Positions 20,244 through 28,810 of a stretch of DNA of 34,742 bases are shown piece by piece (positions within the stretch are counted from its first letter, which is position 1; the number at the start of each line of letters is the position of its first letter). Source of the stretch: a virus. A model generated the notes under the pieces. It worked only from the letters and a program-made list of their open reading frames with translations. It did no database searches and was not told where the DNA came from. The stretch lies in the IMG/VR virus record IMGVR_UViG_3300036846_000678, positions 1 through 34,742 of that record. One strand, 5' to 3'. The translations under genes and the position numbers were made by a program.

Positions 20244-20819
20244 ATGGAAGAATGGAGAGATATAAAAAACTATGAAGGATTGTATCAAGTCAGCAATTTA
20301 GGCAACGTAAAAAGCGTAGCAAGAATAATAAAATCATTATCTAATCCTAATTGGAGATATTTAAAGAAAGAACGAATTTTAAAACCAACGAATGATAGAG
20401 GATATTTGAGAGTAATACTTCAAAATAATTCTAAAAACTACCCCTTTGTTGGTATTCATCGTTTGGTAGCAAAAGCATTTTTATCCAATTCACTTAATAA
20501 ACCATGCGTAAATCACATTGATGGCAATCCATCTAATAATAATGTTTCAAATCTTGAATGGTGTACATATGGCGAAAATCTATTGCACGCATATAACATA
20601 CTTGCCAGAAAAGGGCCAACTCATCGCTGTGGGTTGTTTGGCGAACTGCATCCAAATGCTAAAAGAATTTTATGCATAAATAATGGAACAGTTTATTATG
20701 GATTTCATGAAGCTGGAAGAGAACTTAATTTATGTTACAAAAATATTCACGCAGTTTGTAAAGGTAAACAAACACATCATAAAGGTTATTATTTTAAATA
20801 TTTGGAATGTACGGCTTAA
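20244..20819 (+). CDS. HNH homing endonuclease (NUMOD4-HNH)
   Basis: 191 residues from ATG 20244. The N-terminus EEWRDIKNYEGLYQVSNLGNVKS is a NUMOD4 domain. The HNH core is VGIHRLVAKAFL, then PCVNHIDGNPSNNNVSNLEWCTYGEN, with the metal-binding His/Asn pattern intact. A C-terminal NUMOD1-like DNA-binding part follows (RILCINNGTVYYGFHEAGRE). The gene is more A+T-rich than its neighbours and splits the tape measure from the tail-tip gene, as free-standing homing endonucleases do. A TTG at 20238 is in frame but less likely. Confidence 0.93.
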   Translation: MEEWRDIKNYEGLYQVSNLGNVKSVARIIKSLSNPNWRYLKKERILKPTNDRGYLRVILQNNSKNYPFVGIHRLVAKAFLSNSLNKPCVNHIDGNPSNNNVSNLEWCTYGENLLHAYNILARKGPTHRCGLFGELHPNAKRILCINNGTVYYGFHEAGRELNLCYKNIHAVCKGKQTHHKGYYFKYLECTA

Positions 20820-20827
20820 AATATACA

Positions 20828-22960
20828 ATGCGTTTTAAAAACCGCGTACAAAATGACATCTATAAGTGTCAAATATGGCAGAAAGGTTTTTCCGGTTCCG
20901 TATTGCAATTAACGGGTGCGCCAACACCTTTTACTGTTACCTGGCAGGATCAGGAAATTTTAAGCCCTATAAAATCAATAGAATTAACGCTTTCTTTTTT
21001 AACAGATGGCAGTATATCCATTGAAGATTTTTACAGTGATGATGATGAAGAGTTTCGCGTGGATCATTATTTTGAAAGCCTGGCTGATGGCACCGGCACC
21101 GCAAAACTTTTGCACTCAGGTTATTTAATTGAGGACGGTGTTAGCGAGCCGGTGACAGATCGTAAACACATCATCACTTTAAAGGCTACTGATAATATTG
21201 CATTGCTGAAAAATGTAAAGTGGAATGAAATAGATTCCACAGTGTTGCATTATAACAGCAAGTTATCACTATATTATTTTGTAGCGTATTCGCTGAAGGC
21301 AACGGGTTTATTTTCGCCCGATACAACGATAGATCAAAATTTACCCTTACGTATTTATGATAACCTGTTTGAGACTTCTGTAGGAAACCGCGGCGCCAAC
21401 ATATTAAATGATCCTTTCGAAAGCACTGTTTTGAATGCTAACACATTTCAGAATACGGATAATACCTGGCTTGACTGTTATTCTATCCTTGAAAAGATAT
21501 TAACTGATCTCAATGCCTGTTTGCTGCAGGCGGAAGGGTGCTGGACTGTAATGAGGACACCGGAATACAGGCTGTTTACGGACGGCGAAATATTAGGGAC
21601 GGAATATGTAAGCACACCTGCAACAAATGCGGTTACGCTGGCGCCGCTTGTAAATATAGATAGGTTTGGCGCGGATGCTTATCCTGTGAAGGAAGATCAA
21701 AATAAAAGCATGCAGCGGCCTTTGAAATATGTTTTAAATACGTTTAATTATGATCAGCCCGCATCTTTTATAGTGCAGGTTGATTTGCAATTGCCTAAAG
21801 GTGCAACGCCTTACAATACCACAACAAGCGGGGATATTAGATATGATAAATATGATTTAGCAACTTATTTTCCTGCATGGCAACAGCGGCACGGCGATGA
21901 CTCATACCTGCAAACGGAAACCAGCATTTCACAAAAGCGTGAAACGGATCGCTATATAGTAACACCCGGACATGCTAATGAACAGTGCAACGTCTTTTTT
22001 AACCCAATAGATGTGACGAAAGATGATTCGATGAATTTTACTCTACAGTTTAAAATGTTGGCTGCTGATTCTAACACGTTGCGTTTTTTTATTCGCTTTG
22101 AATTAATTACTACTGATGGTAATTTTTATATACTTGTTGATCCTATTGGCGGCGGTGCAGGTAATCCAAAGTGGAACGGCCCAAATAATACAAATACCTG
22201 GGATGTGGGTTTCGGGCCTTATTTTGAGATTGCTGCGGGCTCAACAAAAACAGAATGGACAACTTATGATTTTAATACCATTGCAGCCGTAACGGATCAG
22301 CAGCCGCTTTTAAGATTTCCGGCGGATGGCATATTAATGATCCAGGTTTATGGCACAAATGGCACCAACACATCAAACAGGCAACAAACGGTGTGGAAGG
22401 ATATTAAATTGGATATAACGCAATACATTAATAAATCAACGCAAATAATAGGGCAGACGCATGAGGACGACGGCAACAGCCTGATAAAGGCAACGAGTTT
22501 AAATGATCTTACCATTGACGACAGCCCGCGTAATACCATTGCGGGCACCTTATTCACCAATGCCTTAACAAATTTTGATCATACCGATACCACAACGGGC
22601 GAAGCCACGGGAATAGGAAGCATAGATTTTACGAGGACATTATTCTGGCATCGCACAGGCCTTACAGAAAGTTTAAAGCTGGGTAATATAATAACGCAGG
22701 AACGCCTTGAAATGAGATATACTGCCCGGCTTATTGTGGAAGGCAGTTACAGGACAATAAGGTATGACACGGATAAATTTATAAGTATGCTTTCGCTTTT
22801 CCGCTTTGCTTTTTTTAGCGGTAAAAGCTTTTGTGCAACGGGGTTGACTATTGATTATATGGATTGCAGTTTCCAGGGTAAAATGATTGAGATATTTAAA
22901 GATGTGGAAGATGACTTTGCGGACATCTATACTTTTAATTATTTATATAAAACGGATTAA
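20828..22960 (+). CDS. Tail-tip / baseplate hub protein
   Basis: 710 residues from ATG 20828; an in-frame ATG at 20807 overlaps the homing endonuclease. The N-terminal region (VQNDIYKCQIWQKGFSGSVL, then TVTWQDQEILSPIKSIELTL, FEVDHYF-like strands) resembles the first domain of distal tail/hub proteins in Bacteroidota siphophages. A central beta-sandwich at about 340-540 (FFNPIDVTKDDSMNFTLQFK..., FRFPADG-like strands) looks like a carbohydrate-binding module. The end (RYTARLIVEGSYRTIRYDTD, FSGKSFCATGLTIDYMDC) completes the hub. It probably joins the tube end to the fibre and host surface. Assignment rests on order and domain style. Confidence 0.7.
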   Translation: MRFKNRVQNDIYKCQIWQKGFSGSVLQLTGAPTPFTVTWQDQEILSPIKSIELTLSFLTDGSISIEDFYSDDDEEFRVDHYFESLADGTGTAKLLHSGYLIEDGVSEPVTDRKHIITLKATDNIALLKNVKWNEIDSTVLHYNSKLSLYYFVAYSLKATGLFSPDTTIDQNLPLRIYDNLFETSVGNRGANILNDPFESTVLNANTFQNTDNTWLDCYSILEKILTDLNACLLQAEGCWTVMRTPEYRLFTDGEILGTEYVSTPATNAVTLAPLVNIDRFGADAYPVKEDQNKSMQRPLKYVLNTFNYDQPASFIVQVDLQLPKGATPYNTTTSGDIRYDKYDLATYFPAWQQRHGDDSYLQTETSISQKRETDRYIVTPGHANEQCNVFFNPIDVTKDDSMNFTLQFKMLAADSNTLRFFIRFELITTDGNFYILVDPIGGGAGNPKWNGPNNTNTWDVGFGPYFEIAAGSTKTEWTTYDFNTIAAVTDQQPLLRFPADGILMIQVYGTNGTNTSNRQQTVWKDIKLDITQYINKSTQIIGQTHEDDGNSLIKATSLNDLTIDDSPRNTIAGTLFTNALTNFDHTDTTTGEATGIGSIDFTRTLFWHRTGLTESLKLGNIITQERLEMRYTARLIVEGSYRTIRYDTDKFISMLSLFRFAFFSGKSFCATGLTIDYMDCSFQGKMIEIFKDVEDDFADIYTFNYLYKTD

Positions 22961-23727
22961 TGAGTTTAGTTTTCGGCAATAATGTGATGATTTCATTTTA
23001 TAACGGTAGCGTTTATCTACCGTTTGGCTGTGCGCGTTCTACCACGGTAAACCTGTTATCAGATACGACAGGCAAAAGCACGGTGGGAAGTGGTGACTGG
23101 AAAGAGAAAGAGATAACGGCTCTGGACTGGAATTTTACTTTAGAAGGTGTTATTAGTTTGAATTCAGGCTTAACGGTCTCACCCGGAAATATTACCGCCA
23201 ATGAAATTTACAGGCAATGGTTTACTAAGAATCCCATATTTATTGAATTTGTTGTTACCGCTGACGATGGCACATTTACGATGATGAACGGGGAGGCGCT
23301 TATAACAAATATCTCAACTAACGGAGCCATAAACAGCACATCATCAATCAACATAACAGGTGAAGGAACGGGGCAGCTTACCAGTTCAGTAAATTTTGTA
23401 ATCACTAATGTGCAGGCTAATACACCGGCGGCAGGGCAAACAACGCTAACTTTTGATTTTGATACCACACAGGGCGCTACGGCTTATACGATAAAGCAAA
23501 CGGAATTAACGACAGGCATTGTTACTAACGACACAGCAGCAGGCCCGCCACGTACGCGTATTGTAACCAGCATATATAATTATTCATTTCAGTTGAAGCC
23601 GGAGCCCACGGGTGACTTCGGGCCGCCGATATACTGGCCCGTACCTCAACAGAAAGATAATTATATTATTGATAACGACAGTAACTTAATAAAAGATAAT
23701 GATGGAGCTTTTTTATTTACGAAATAA
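22960..23727 (+). CDS. Tail-tip protein with tube-like fold and Fn3/Ig-like C-terminus
   Basis: 255 residues. Residues 1-145 resemble TP901-1-type major tail proteins: GNNVMISFYNGSVYLPFGCA, SDWKEKEITALDWNFTLEGV-like region (about 44-66), IYRQWFTKNPIFIEFVVTAD and GEALITNISTNGAINSTSSI, ending in the typical GEGTGQL. Residues 146-225 look like one fibronectin-III/Ig-like module (VITNVQANTPAAGQTTLTFD). As it lies after the hub gene, it may be a specialised distal tube ring or the real major tube, with the protein at 17364 a neck ring. Its start overlaps the upstream stop (TAATG). Confidence 0.65.
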   Translation: MSLVFGNNVMISFYNGSVYLPFGCARSTTVNLLSDTTGKSTVGSGDWKEKEITALDWNFTLEGVISLNSGLTVSPGNITANEIYRQWFTKNPIFIEFVVTADDGTFTMMNGEALITNISTNGAINSTSSINITGEGTGQLTSSVNFVITNVQANTPAAGQTTLTFDFDTTQGATAYTIKQTELTTGIVTNDTAAGPPRTRIVTSIYNYSFQLKPEPTGDFGPPIYWPVPQQKDNYIIDNDSNLIKDNDGAFLFTK

Positions 23728-23736
23728 AATTATTAT

Positions 23737-25767
23737 ATGGCAGCGAAATTATTAAATGATGCAAGTATAGCCACGGTAACAACTTTAGTTGATGCCAATT
23801 TTTTAAACTCCGTTGATGCCACCACGGGCGAGATTAGTAAAATAACGTCTGCCAATGCGAAAACATATTTCGGGGCAGGCCCTGCAGGCGGTGACCTTTC
23901 CGGAACATATCCTAACCCGACGGTAGCGAAATTAAATGCGCAGTTGCCAGCGTTTTATTTAAGCCGCGTAAACCATACAGGCACCCAGGCACCGGCAACA
24001 ATTCTTACCGATACCAATAACCGTTTTGTTACGGATGCACAAATAGCACAATGGAATACGACGGGCGGTGCTGGTACGGGTGCAAATACGTTTACAGGTG
24101 CACAGATGGTGCAGTTTGCGGGGCCGGTTAATACCTCACAGGACGGGCTTATATTAAATAATACGGGTACGGCTTTAAATGGAACTTCATCCCAATATGC
24201 GCCGCGCATACATTTTAAAGGAGCTGGTTACAGGACTGCGGCCCCTGCCGGTTCAAAAGTTGTTGAATTTGTCAACGAACTACAGCCCATCTCAGGGGCT
24301 GGCTTTGGTGCAAACCTTTTCTGGCAGGTGGCTTTAGACGGTGCAGCATTTGCAACCGTTGCGACGCTTACCGATATGGGCAATTTTACGACTATAGGTA
24401 TACTTGCCGGTAGCAACTATGCAGAAGCGGGTACGTCCATGCGGTCAGGTACGGGGACGACGATGAACAGCACCAAAAACACTATTATAGGACAGAATGC
24501 AAGCGGTGGCAATGTTAACAGTACTGCCGTGGGTTCGGCCTGTAATGCCGGGCAGGGTGCTACAGTGATAGGAAATGATAATTTCGCGCTCGCTGCAACA
24601 GTGGCTAATTGCATTGTCGTTACTTCCGGGGCAACCAATGTAAAGACAACGGTGGGTAATTGCGTTATTCTTTCACCTGTTTCTTATATCTCTGCCAATG
24701 GCGAAGGCGGTGTTTATATAGGCCGCGATGTAAATGTGACATGCGTCAGCCCTGCAAGCACTTCAGCAAACCAGGGTGTTTATATTGGCAAGGGTGTTGT
24801 GCATACTGGCGCGGCAAATGCTGCTGCAGTTATTATTGGCCGCAGTAACGACGGCAAAGACGGCCTCAACCCCGTTTTGATCGGTTCGGGCATTACGACG
24901 GCAAATGGATTACAAGGTGCTGTGGTAATAGGTGCAAACGCTTCGACACTTGACACGCAAAGCAATACCGTAGTTATCGGGACGGCGGCAAAAGCATATC
25001 TTGACGCCACTTATGGAAGCGCCGGCGATGGCGGCGTGGCTATTGGAAGAAACACCTTTTCAGGTTCATGGCGCGCCACTGCAATAGGTAGTTATGCACA
25101 GGCGCTTGCCGTTTCTACCAATGCAATAGGATATGGAAGTTATGTTAACCAGGCGCATGGTATGGTAATGGGGCGCGGCGGTTATATGGATAAAGGTGGC
25201 AGTACGTTGTTCTATTGCGGGAATAGCGCGAATAACAGGGATTTTTATTTTGGAGCCGTAGCGGCGGCATGGAATAACCCCGCTATGCCAACAAGCGGCG
25301 AAATTGTTGACCAATCGGCGGCCTTAAATGCGGGCACTATTGTTTCGCGCCTGTGGGGAATTTCAGGGCGTGATGCCAATGCAACGCCGACACTTACCAA
25401 CGTGCGGGGCGGACATATAAGACTTTGTGGCGGCATGTCAACCGGTACGGCGCAGGGCGGCGACGTGGATCTGGCGGTGACACTTCCGGGCGGTGCATCT
25501 AATAATACGGAAAATGCAGAAACAGTTGCCATGAAAGTTTTCGGGTTGACGACCGAAATACAGGTGCAGAAGGGCGGTACATATACCTCTATTCCTTCTG
25601 CGATTTTCGCAATCAACAGTATATTGCGCGGTTTTCTGCCGCCGCGTATGACTTCAGCGCAACGAACTGCTATTGCAAGCCCGGCGGTTGGTCTTATGGT
25701 ATATCAAACGGACGCGACAGAGGGTGTTTATGTAAATAAAAGTACAGGATGGGCGATGTTAGCATAG
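23737..25767 (+). CDS. Tail fibre / receptor-binding protein with YadA-like repeats
   Basis: 676 residues. The N-terminus carries GGDLSGTYPNPTVAKLNA (about 51-68), a fibre-shaft motif, and a NHTGTQAPATIL repeat-like unit. The middle (about 240-470) has repeated xAxAIG/xVVIG units such as NTIIGQNA, GVYIGRDV, AVVIGANA, NTVVIGTA, GVAIGRNT, ATAIGSYA and NAIGYGS, as in trimeric YadA-like head beta-rolls. The C-terminus RGFLPPRMTSAQRTAIASPA, then GLMVYQTDATEGVYVNKSTGW is a tip domain frequent in Bacteroidota phage fibres. It likely binds the host receptor as a trimer. High G/A/T content reflects the repeats. Confidence 0.85.
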   Translation: MAAKLLNDASIATVTTLVDANFLNSVDATTGEISKITSANAKTYFGAGPAGGDLSGTYPNPTVAKLNAQLPAFYLSRVNHTGTQAPATILTDTNNRFVTDAQIAQWNTTGGAGTGANTFTGAQMVQFAGPVNTSQDGLILNNTGTALNGTSSQYAPRIHFKGAGYRTAAPAGSKVVEFVNELQPISGAGFGANLFWQVALDGAAFATVATLTDMGNFTTIGILAGSNYAEAGTSMRSGTGTTMNSTKNTIIGQNASGGNVNSTAVGSACNAGQGATVIGNDNFALAATVANCIVVTSGATNVKTTVGNCVILSPVSYISANGEGGVYIGRDVNVTCVSPASTSANQGVYIGKGVVHTGAANAAAVIIGRSNDGKDGLNPVLIGSGITTANGLQGAVVIGANASTLDTQSNTVVIGTAAKAYLDATYGSAGDGGVAIGRNTFSGSWRATAIGSYAQALAVSTNAIGYGSYVNQAHGMVMGRGGYMDKGGSTLFYCGNSANNRDFYFGAVAAAWNNPAMPTSGEIVDQSAALNAGTIVSRLWGISGRDANATPTLTNVRGGHIRLCGGMSTGTAQGGDVDLAVTLPGGASNNTENAETVAMKVFGLTTEIQVQKGGTYTSIPSAIFAINSILRGFLPPRMTSAQRTAIASPAVGLMVYQTDATEGVYVNKSTGWAMLA

Positions 25768-25789
25768 TAAACTAAAAAATAAGTAAACA

Positions 25790-26074
25790 ATGGAATTAAA
25801 CTTAAATTTTCCTATTAAGGGATTGGACGGCGAGCCAATGCTTGACCAGAATAACAGTACTGCTATTGCGGGAAAAGTCTTTGCCAATATCCTGGTAAGC
25901 GGGACGGGCGGCGATGTCATTAAAATGTATGACTGGGCGCTTGCACTGTATAAGGGTGAAGTGATAACACTTGATAATTCAGATGAACAAATGCTAAAAA
26001 AATTCATTACCGAATCTACTTCAATGACTATACTGTTAAAGCATAATTTGCTCGAGTCATTTAATCACAAATGA
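25790..26074 (+). CDS. Hypothetical small protein after the fibre
   Basis: 94 residues: MELNLNFPIKGLDGEPMLDQ, KVFANILVSG, VIKMYDWALALYKGEVITLD, and an end of SMTILLKHNLLESFNHK. Patterns FANILVSG and LYKGEVITLD are typical of small tail-associated or chaperone-like phage proteins in this position, where a gene for fibre assembly is common. It overlaps the next gene by 4 bases (ATGA). Function not assignable. Confidence 0.65.
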   Translation: MELNLNFPIKGLDGEPMLDQNNSTAIAGKVFANILVSGTGGDVIKMYDWALALYKGEVITLDNSDEQMLKKFITESTSMTILLKHNLLESFNHK

Positions 26075-26265
26075 AAAAGGTTTATCATAAATATCCGCTG
26101 AATGAAAGCCATGTAATTACATGCGTTGCCGGTGTGTGGCCCCCAATTCCTTTATGTGTGTGTAAGCCGATAGTAAAAGATGTTGAAAGAAGATATTTTG
26201 AAGTGATACACCGTTCATTTGTGCGGATAAATGAAGCGAATAATTTATTAAAGAGTATTACATGA
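26071..26265 (+). CDS. Hypothetical 64-residue protein
   Basis: MKKVYHKYPLNESHVITCVA, then GVWPPIPLCVCKPIVKDVER and a helical end. No signal peptide or full membrane segment. Three Cys (18, 29, 31) lie in a short Pro-rich stretch. It is coupled to the genes on both sides (ATGA overlap upstream; next ATG directly after the stop) and so may belong to the lysis or fibre module. Confidence 0.6.
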   Translation: MKKVYHKYPLNESHVITCVAGVWPPIPLCVCKPIVKDVERRYFEVIHRSFVRINEANNLLKSIT

Positions 26266-26541
26266 ATGAAAAGCGGCGCCCTTTTGCTGATCATAATTTT
26301 AGTTTCATGTGCAGGGCAGCGAAAGCTTTATAAATTATATGATTCTACGTATATAAAACGGGATTCTTTGAATATTAAAGTAACGAGAGATACAATTAAC
26401 GGTAAAACAGATACGGTGCGTTACTACGTGGCACAGGTTAGCGTTTCAAGGTCGCGCCAATGGTTTTACGCGCGGCAGGGGTTTTGGTATGCTGTTGGGG
26501 CTGTATTCATTATAATTGCTTATTTGTTTTTAAAAAGGTAA
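26266..26541 (+). CDS. Candidate unimolecular spanin (lipobox plus C-terminal TM)
   Basis: 91 residues. N-terminus MKSGALLLIIILVSCAG is a lipoprotein signal with lipobox LVSC and Cys 15, placing it in the outer membrane. Residues about 16-70 are a hydrophilic, strand-prone periplasmic segment (YDSTYIKRDSLNIKVTRDTI...DTVRYYVAQVSV). Residues about 72-88 (GFWYAVGAVFIIIAYLF) form an inner-membrane helix with LKR at the end. Outer-membrane lipid anchor plus C-terminal TM in one short protein is the definition of a u-spanin (as T1 gp11), which fuses the two membranes in the last step of lysis. Terminator directly downstream. Confidence 0.62.
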   Translation: MKSGALLLIIILVSCAGQRKLYKLYDSTYIKRDSLNIKVTRDTINGKTDTVRYYVAQVSVSRSRQWFYARQGFWYAVGAVFIIIAYLFLKR

Positions 26542-26561
26542 ATATCTATTGTTGGGAATTT

Positions 26562-26593
26562 AAGAGGCTGCATGTTTATGCCGGCCTCTTTTG
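26562..26593 (+). terminator. Terminator of the late operon
   Basis: AAGAGGC (26562-26568) pairs with GCCTCTT (26584-26590) across a 15-base loop, followed by TTTTGGTTTTT. It closes the plus-strand late block, 20 bases after the spanin-like gene, and faces the last minus-strand gene at 26610. Confidence 0.8.
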
Positions 26594-26609
26594 GTTTTTC
26601 GGAATGCAG

Positions 26610-26777
26610 TTACATCGTTATGACGCCCAGAAAGTGCAGAAAATAAAGTATGGCAATAAGCAGGATAAGAATATAAATGATATTCTTAAACGGTTCCGGT
26701 ATCGGCAACAGCTTAACAAGATACCAGACGAGGCCTAAAATAATCAGGATAACCACAATTGTAATTAGCGTTGACAT
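26610..26777 (-). CDS. Two-TM small membrane protein (holin candidate)
   Basis: 55 residues from ATG 26777: MSTLITIVVILIILGLVWYL, a short loop VKLLPIPEPFKN, then IIYILILLIAILYFLHFLGV. It has two transmembrane helices with a short polar loop, a common class II/III holin-like layout. The LPIPEPFK loop between the helices is also found in small uncharacterised bacterial membrane proteins (Thivi_2564-like, from memory), so a holin role is an inference from size and location. It is the last gene of the minus block and overlaps the previous gene by 13 bases. Timing would then be early rather than late, unusual for a holin. Confidence 0.6.
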   Translation of the reverse strand: MSTLITIVVILIILGLVWYLVKLLPIPEPFKNIIYILILLIAILYFLHFLGVITM

Positions 26778-27112
26778 AGCTTAGCTTTATTATACCATTT
26801 AATAAATTTAACTATGGCTTTCCATACGTTTAATATCATTGGCTCAAAGCCGCCAAAGTCTGCAATTGCTTTTTCAAAAACATCATCTCTTTCGATATAA
26901 CAAGCCCAATCTCCATGAGATAAGATAGTAACATTAAATTTACCATCTTCAATTTGCGTAATCTTTTCAACAACAGGCATAAGCCAATCCCATGAGGAAT
27001 GATATTTTAATCTATCTGGTGGGAAAAAACTAATACTTGAATCTGATAGACCCATCATAAATTCAGCAATAAGTTTATTTCCTTCTTTGATAGAAACATC
27101 GAGTGTTTGCAT
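26765..27112 (-). CDS. Conserved hypothetical protein
   Basis: 115 residues. The core GNKLIAEFMMG, LKYHSSWDWLMPVVEKI, IERDDVFEKAIADFGGFEPMILNVWKAIVKFIKWYN is a pattern I have seen in many small uncharacterised Bacteroidota proteins of chromosomes, phages and plasmids; the function is unknown. The gene lies between a helical protein and the two-TM protein at the end of the early block. Confidence 0.72.
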   Translation of the reverse strand: MQTLDVSIKEGNKLIAEFMMGLSDSSISFFPPDRLKYHSSWDWLMPVVEKITQIEDGKFNVTILSHGDWACYIERDDVFEKAIADFGGFEPMILNVWKAIVKFIKWYNKAKLCQR

Positions 27113-27115
27113 AGC

Positions 27116-27391
27116 TTACTTTTTATTACTTCCGTAAACTTCCTGATATAATTCATCCACGGCGGCCACATATTCATCAGCCCTGGCAATCATGCTTTGC
27201 GCATAGTCATGGCTTGCTGATTCAAATTGCTGTGCGCTGTCTTTTAACTGCGGATAGATTTCTTCAAATTTCGCCGCTGATTCTTTTACCTCTGTTGCAT
27301 AAGTATCGGTTAATTCTTTGGAGTCTGTCTTAAAATCTTCGGTTAATATTTGCAATCCGTCTGTGAATTGCTTTACCTGATCTACACTCAT
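27116..27391 (-). CDS. Helical/coiled-coil hypothetical protein
   Basis: 91 residues, almost all helix and acidic: MSVDQVKQFTDGLQILTEDF, KDSAQQFESASHDYAQSMIA, ARADEYVAAVDELYQEVYGS. No Cys or catalytic motif. Two long helices could give a dimeric coiled coil. It sits directly after the helicase gene (24-base gap). It could help loading of replication proteins or act as an antitoxin-like factor; nothing specific is visible. Confidence 0.68.
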   Translation of the reverse strand: MSVDQVKQFTDGLQILTEDFKTDSKELTDTYATEVKESAAKFEEIYPQLKDSAQQFESASHDYAQSMIARADEYVAAVDELYQEVYGSNKK

Positions 27392-27415
27392 GATTTTTAG
27401 GTTTTAAATTGTGAA

Positions 27416-28807
27416 TTAAAAGGGTGCATCGTCGTCTTTTTTCTCATAGTAGTTAACAACATTGCTGACATTAGCAGGAAGCTTTATTTCATTACTTTTT
27501 TCTTTGAATGTCATTTGTTCCGCCTGAAAGAGCAAATCAATTGAGCCCGTCCAGCCTTCTTTATTCTTTTCGATAAATAGCGATGCGTCAAATTCTCTGC
27601 CTTGTGTCTTTTCTTCTTTATCTCTATCCCGGTGCAATAACCATATCTTGTCTGCATCCTGTTCAAGTGCACCTGATTCTTTTAAATGATGCATGCGGGG
27701 CGGCTCTTTACCTGCATCCCTGGTTAACTGTGCTAAAGCAATTACAGAAGTGTTCTCTAATTCCATGCAAAGAAGTTTTATTGTGCGGCTGATCTCGTTT
27801 ATCTGAAGCCGCCTGTCAAGGCTGGTGTTTTCTTCCGGTGCAATAAGCTGTATGTAATCAATGAAAATTATAAGATTGCCTTTTGTTTTGCGCCTGAGAT
27901 TGGTTGCTGCTATTCTTATCCCGGTATGGTCAATTGTTGGTTTATCGTAAATGAATATCGGAAGCTGTGACAGCTCAGAGGCTTTTGTATAGAATTTTTC
28001 CGTTTCGTTTTCGCTTAACCTGTTTTTCCATATTTTCCAAAACTCTATGCCGGTGTTTCCGGAAAGCATTCTGGCGGCTAATTTCTCGCCTTTTGTTTCC
28101 AGTGATATAATACCTACACTGTTACCTTTTGAAGCTATATTGCAAGCCATTTGCATTGCCAGGGCTGTTTTTCCCATTGATGGCCGGGCACCCAAAATGA
28201 TGTAATCGCCGATTTCAACAGGTGAACGATCATTAAGTTTTTTAAAAGATGTTTCAACGATGTTATAAAAACCGGGATTTTCCATGCGCTTTGCAAGTTT
28301 TTTGTTTATAGTTTCTTCCAAATTAAACCAGCTATCAGCGGAAGCGATATTGAAAGCTTCTTCAATTTTCTTTTTTGTCTCTAAGGCTGCATCAATAGAA
28401 AATTCATCGCTGTATTTCGCTTCATACAAAAGGCGCTTTATGTGCATTTCACGCAGGAGCAAACAATGCGTTTCGATATTGGCCGATGATGATACAGCAT
28501 TCGTTAGGCCGGTGATGTAATACGGAAGATTATCGGTTGAAATCTTTTCCCATTTCTCAATGCCTTTTTGATAAATGAAATTTGTGACGGTTAAAATGTC
28601 AATGGCATAACCTTTTTTCCACATCCAAACAGTTACCCGGTAAATGAATTTATTTTCAGGATAGTAAAATAAATCTTGCATAAGCAAAGGCATGATGTTG
28701 ACCAGGCAATTTTTTTCGATAAGAATTGCGCCTAAAATAGCGGCTTCAATATCAGGATCAAAGTGTGTGTACCTGCTCAGTGCTTCAACTTTAACAGTGG
28801 CTTTCAT
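27416..28807 (-). CDS. dnaB: DnaB-like replicative helicase
   Basis: 463 residues. The N-terminal domain has DPDIEAAILGAILIEKN (about 17-33), as in DnaB. The RecA-like motor has Walker A GARPSMGKT (206-214), SLETKGEKLAARMLSG (DnaB motif H1a/SLEM position), Walker B LIIFIDYIQLI with D317, then LAQLTRDAG-like motif H3 and RMHHLKESGALEQDADKIWLLHR (H4), the full DnaB set. It unwinds the phage fork as a hexamer. The initiator upstream (28811-29458) is 3 bases away and probably loads it, so the phage has its own replisome entry. Confidence 0.95.
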   Translation of the reverse strand: MKATVKVEALSRYTHFDPDIEAAILGAILIEKNCLVNIMPLLMQDLFYYPENKFIYRVTVWMWKKGYAIDILTVTNFIYQKGIEKWEKISTDNLPYYITGLTNAVSSSANIETHCLLLREMHIKRLLYEAKYSDEFSIDAALETKKKIEEAFNIASADSWFNLEETINKKLAKRMENPGFYNIVETSFKKLNDRSPVEIGDYIILGARPSMGKTALAMQMACNIASKGNSVGIISLETKGEKLAARMLSGNTGIEFWKIWKNRLSENETEKFYTKASELSQLPIFIYDKPTIDHTGIRIAATNLRRKTKGNLIIFIDYIQLIAPEENTSLDRRLQINEISRTIKLLCMELENTSVIALAQLTRDAGKEPPRMHHLKESGALEQDADKIWLLHRDRDKEEKTQGREFDASLFIEKNKEGWTGSIDLLFQAEQMTFKEKSNEIKLPANVSNVVNYYEKKDDDAPF

Positions 28808-28810
28808 GGT

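Noticed and set aside
24660-24848. Cys/Arg-rich 62-codon frame inside the fibre gene
   Set aside because: It is a shadow frame of the repeat-rich fibre sequence with no start context.
25245-25616. 123-codon minus-strand frame in the fibre gene
   Set aside because: It is Pro/Ser/Val-rich and typical of antisense translation of Gly/Ala repeats; no gene context.
23737-25767. Variable-repeat target of a diversity-generating retroelement in the fibre gene
   Set aside because: No reverse transcriptase and no template copy of the fibre 3' end were seen in the window.
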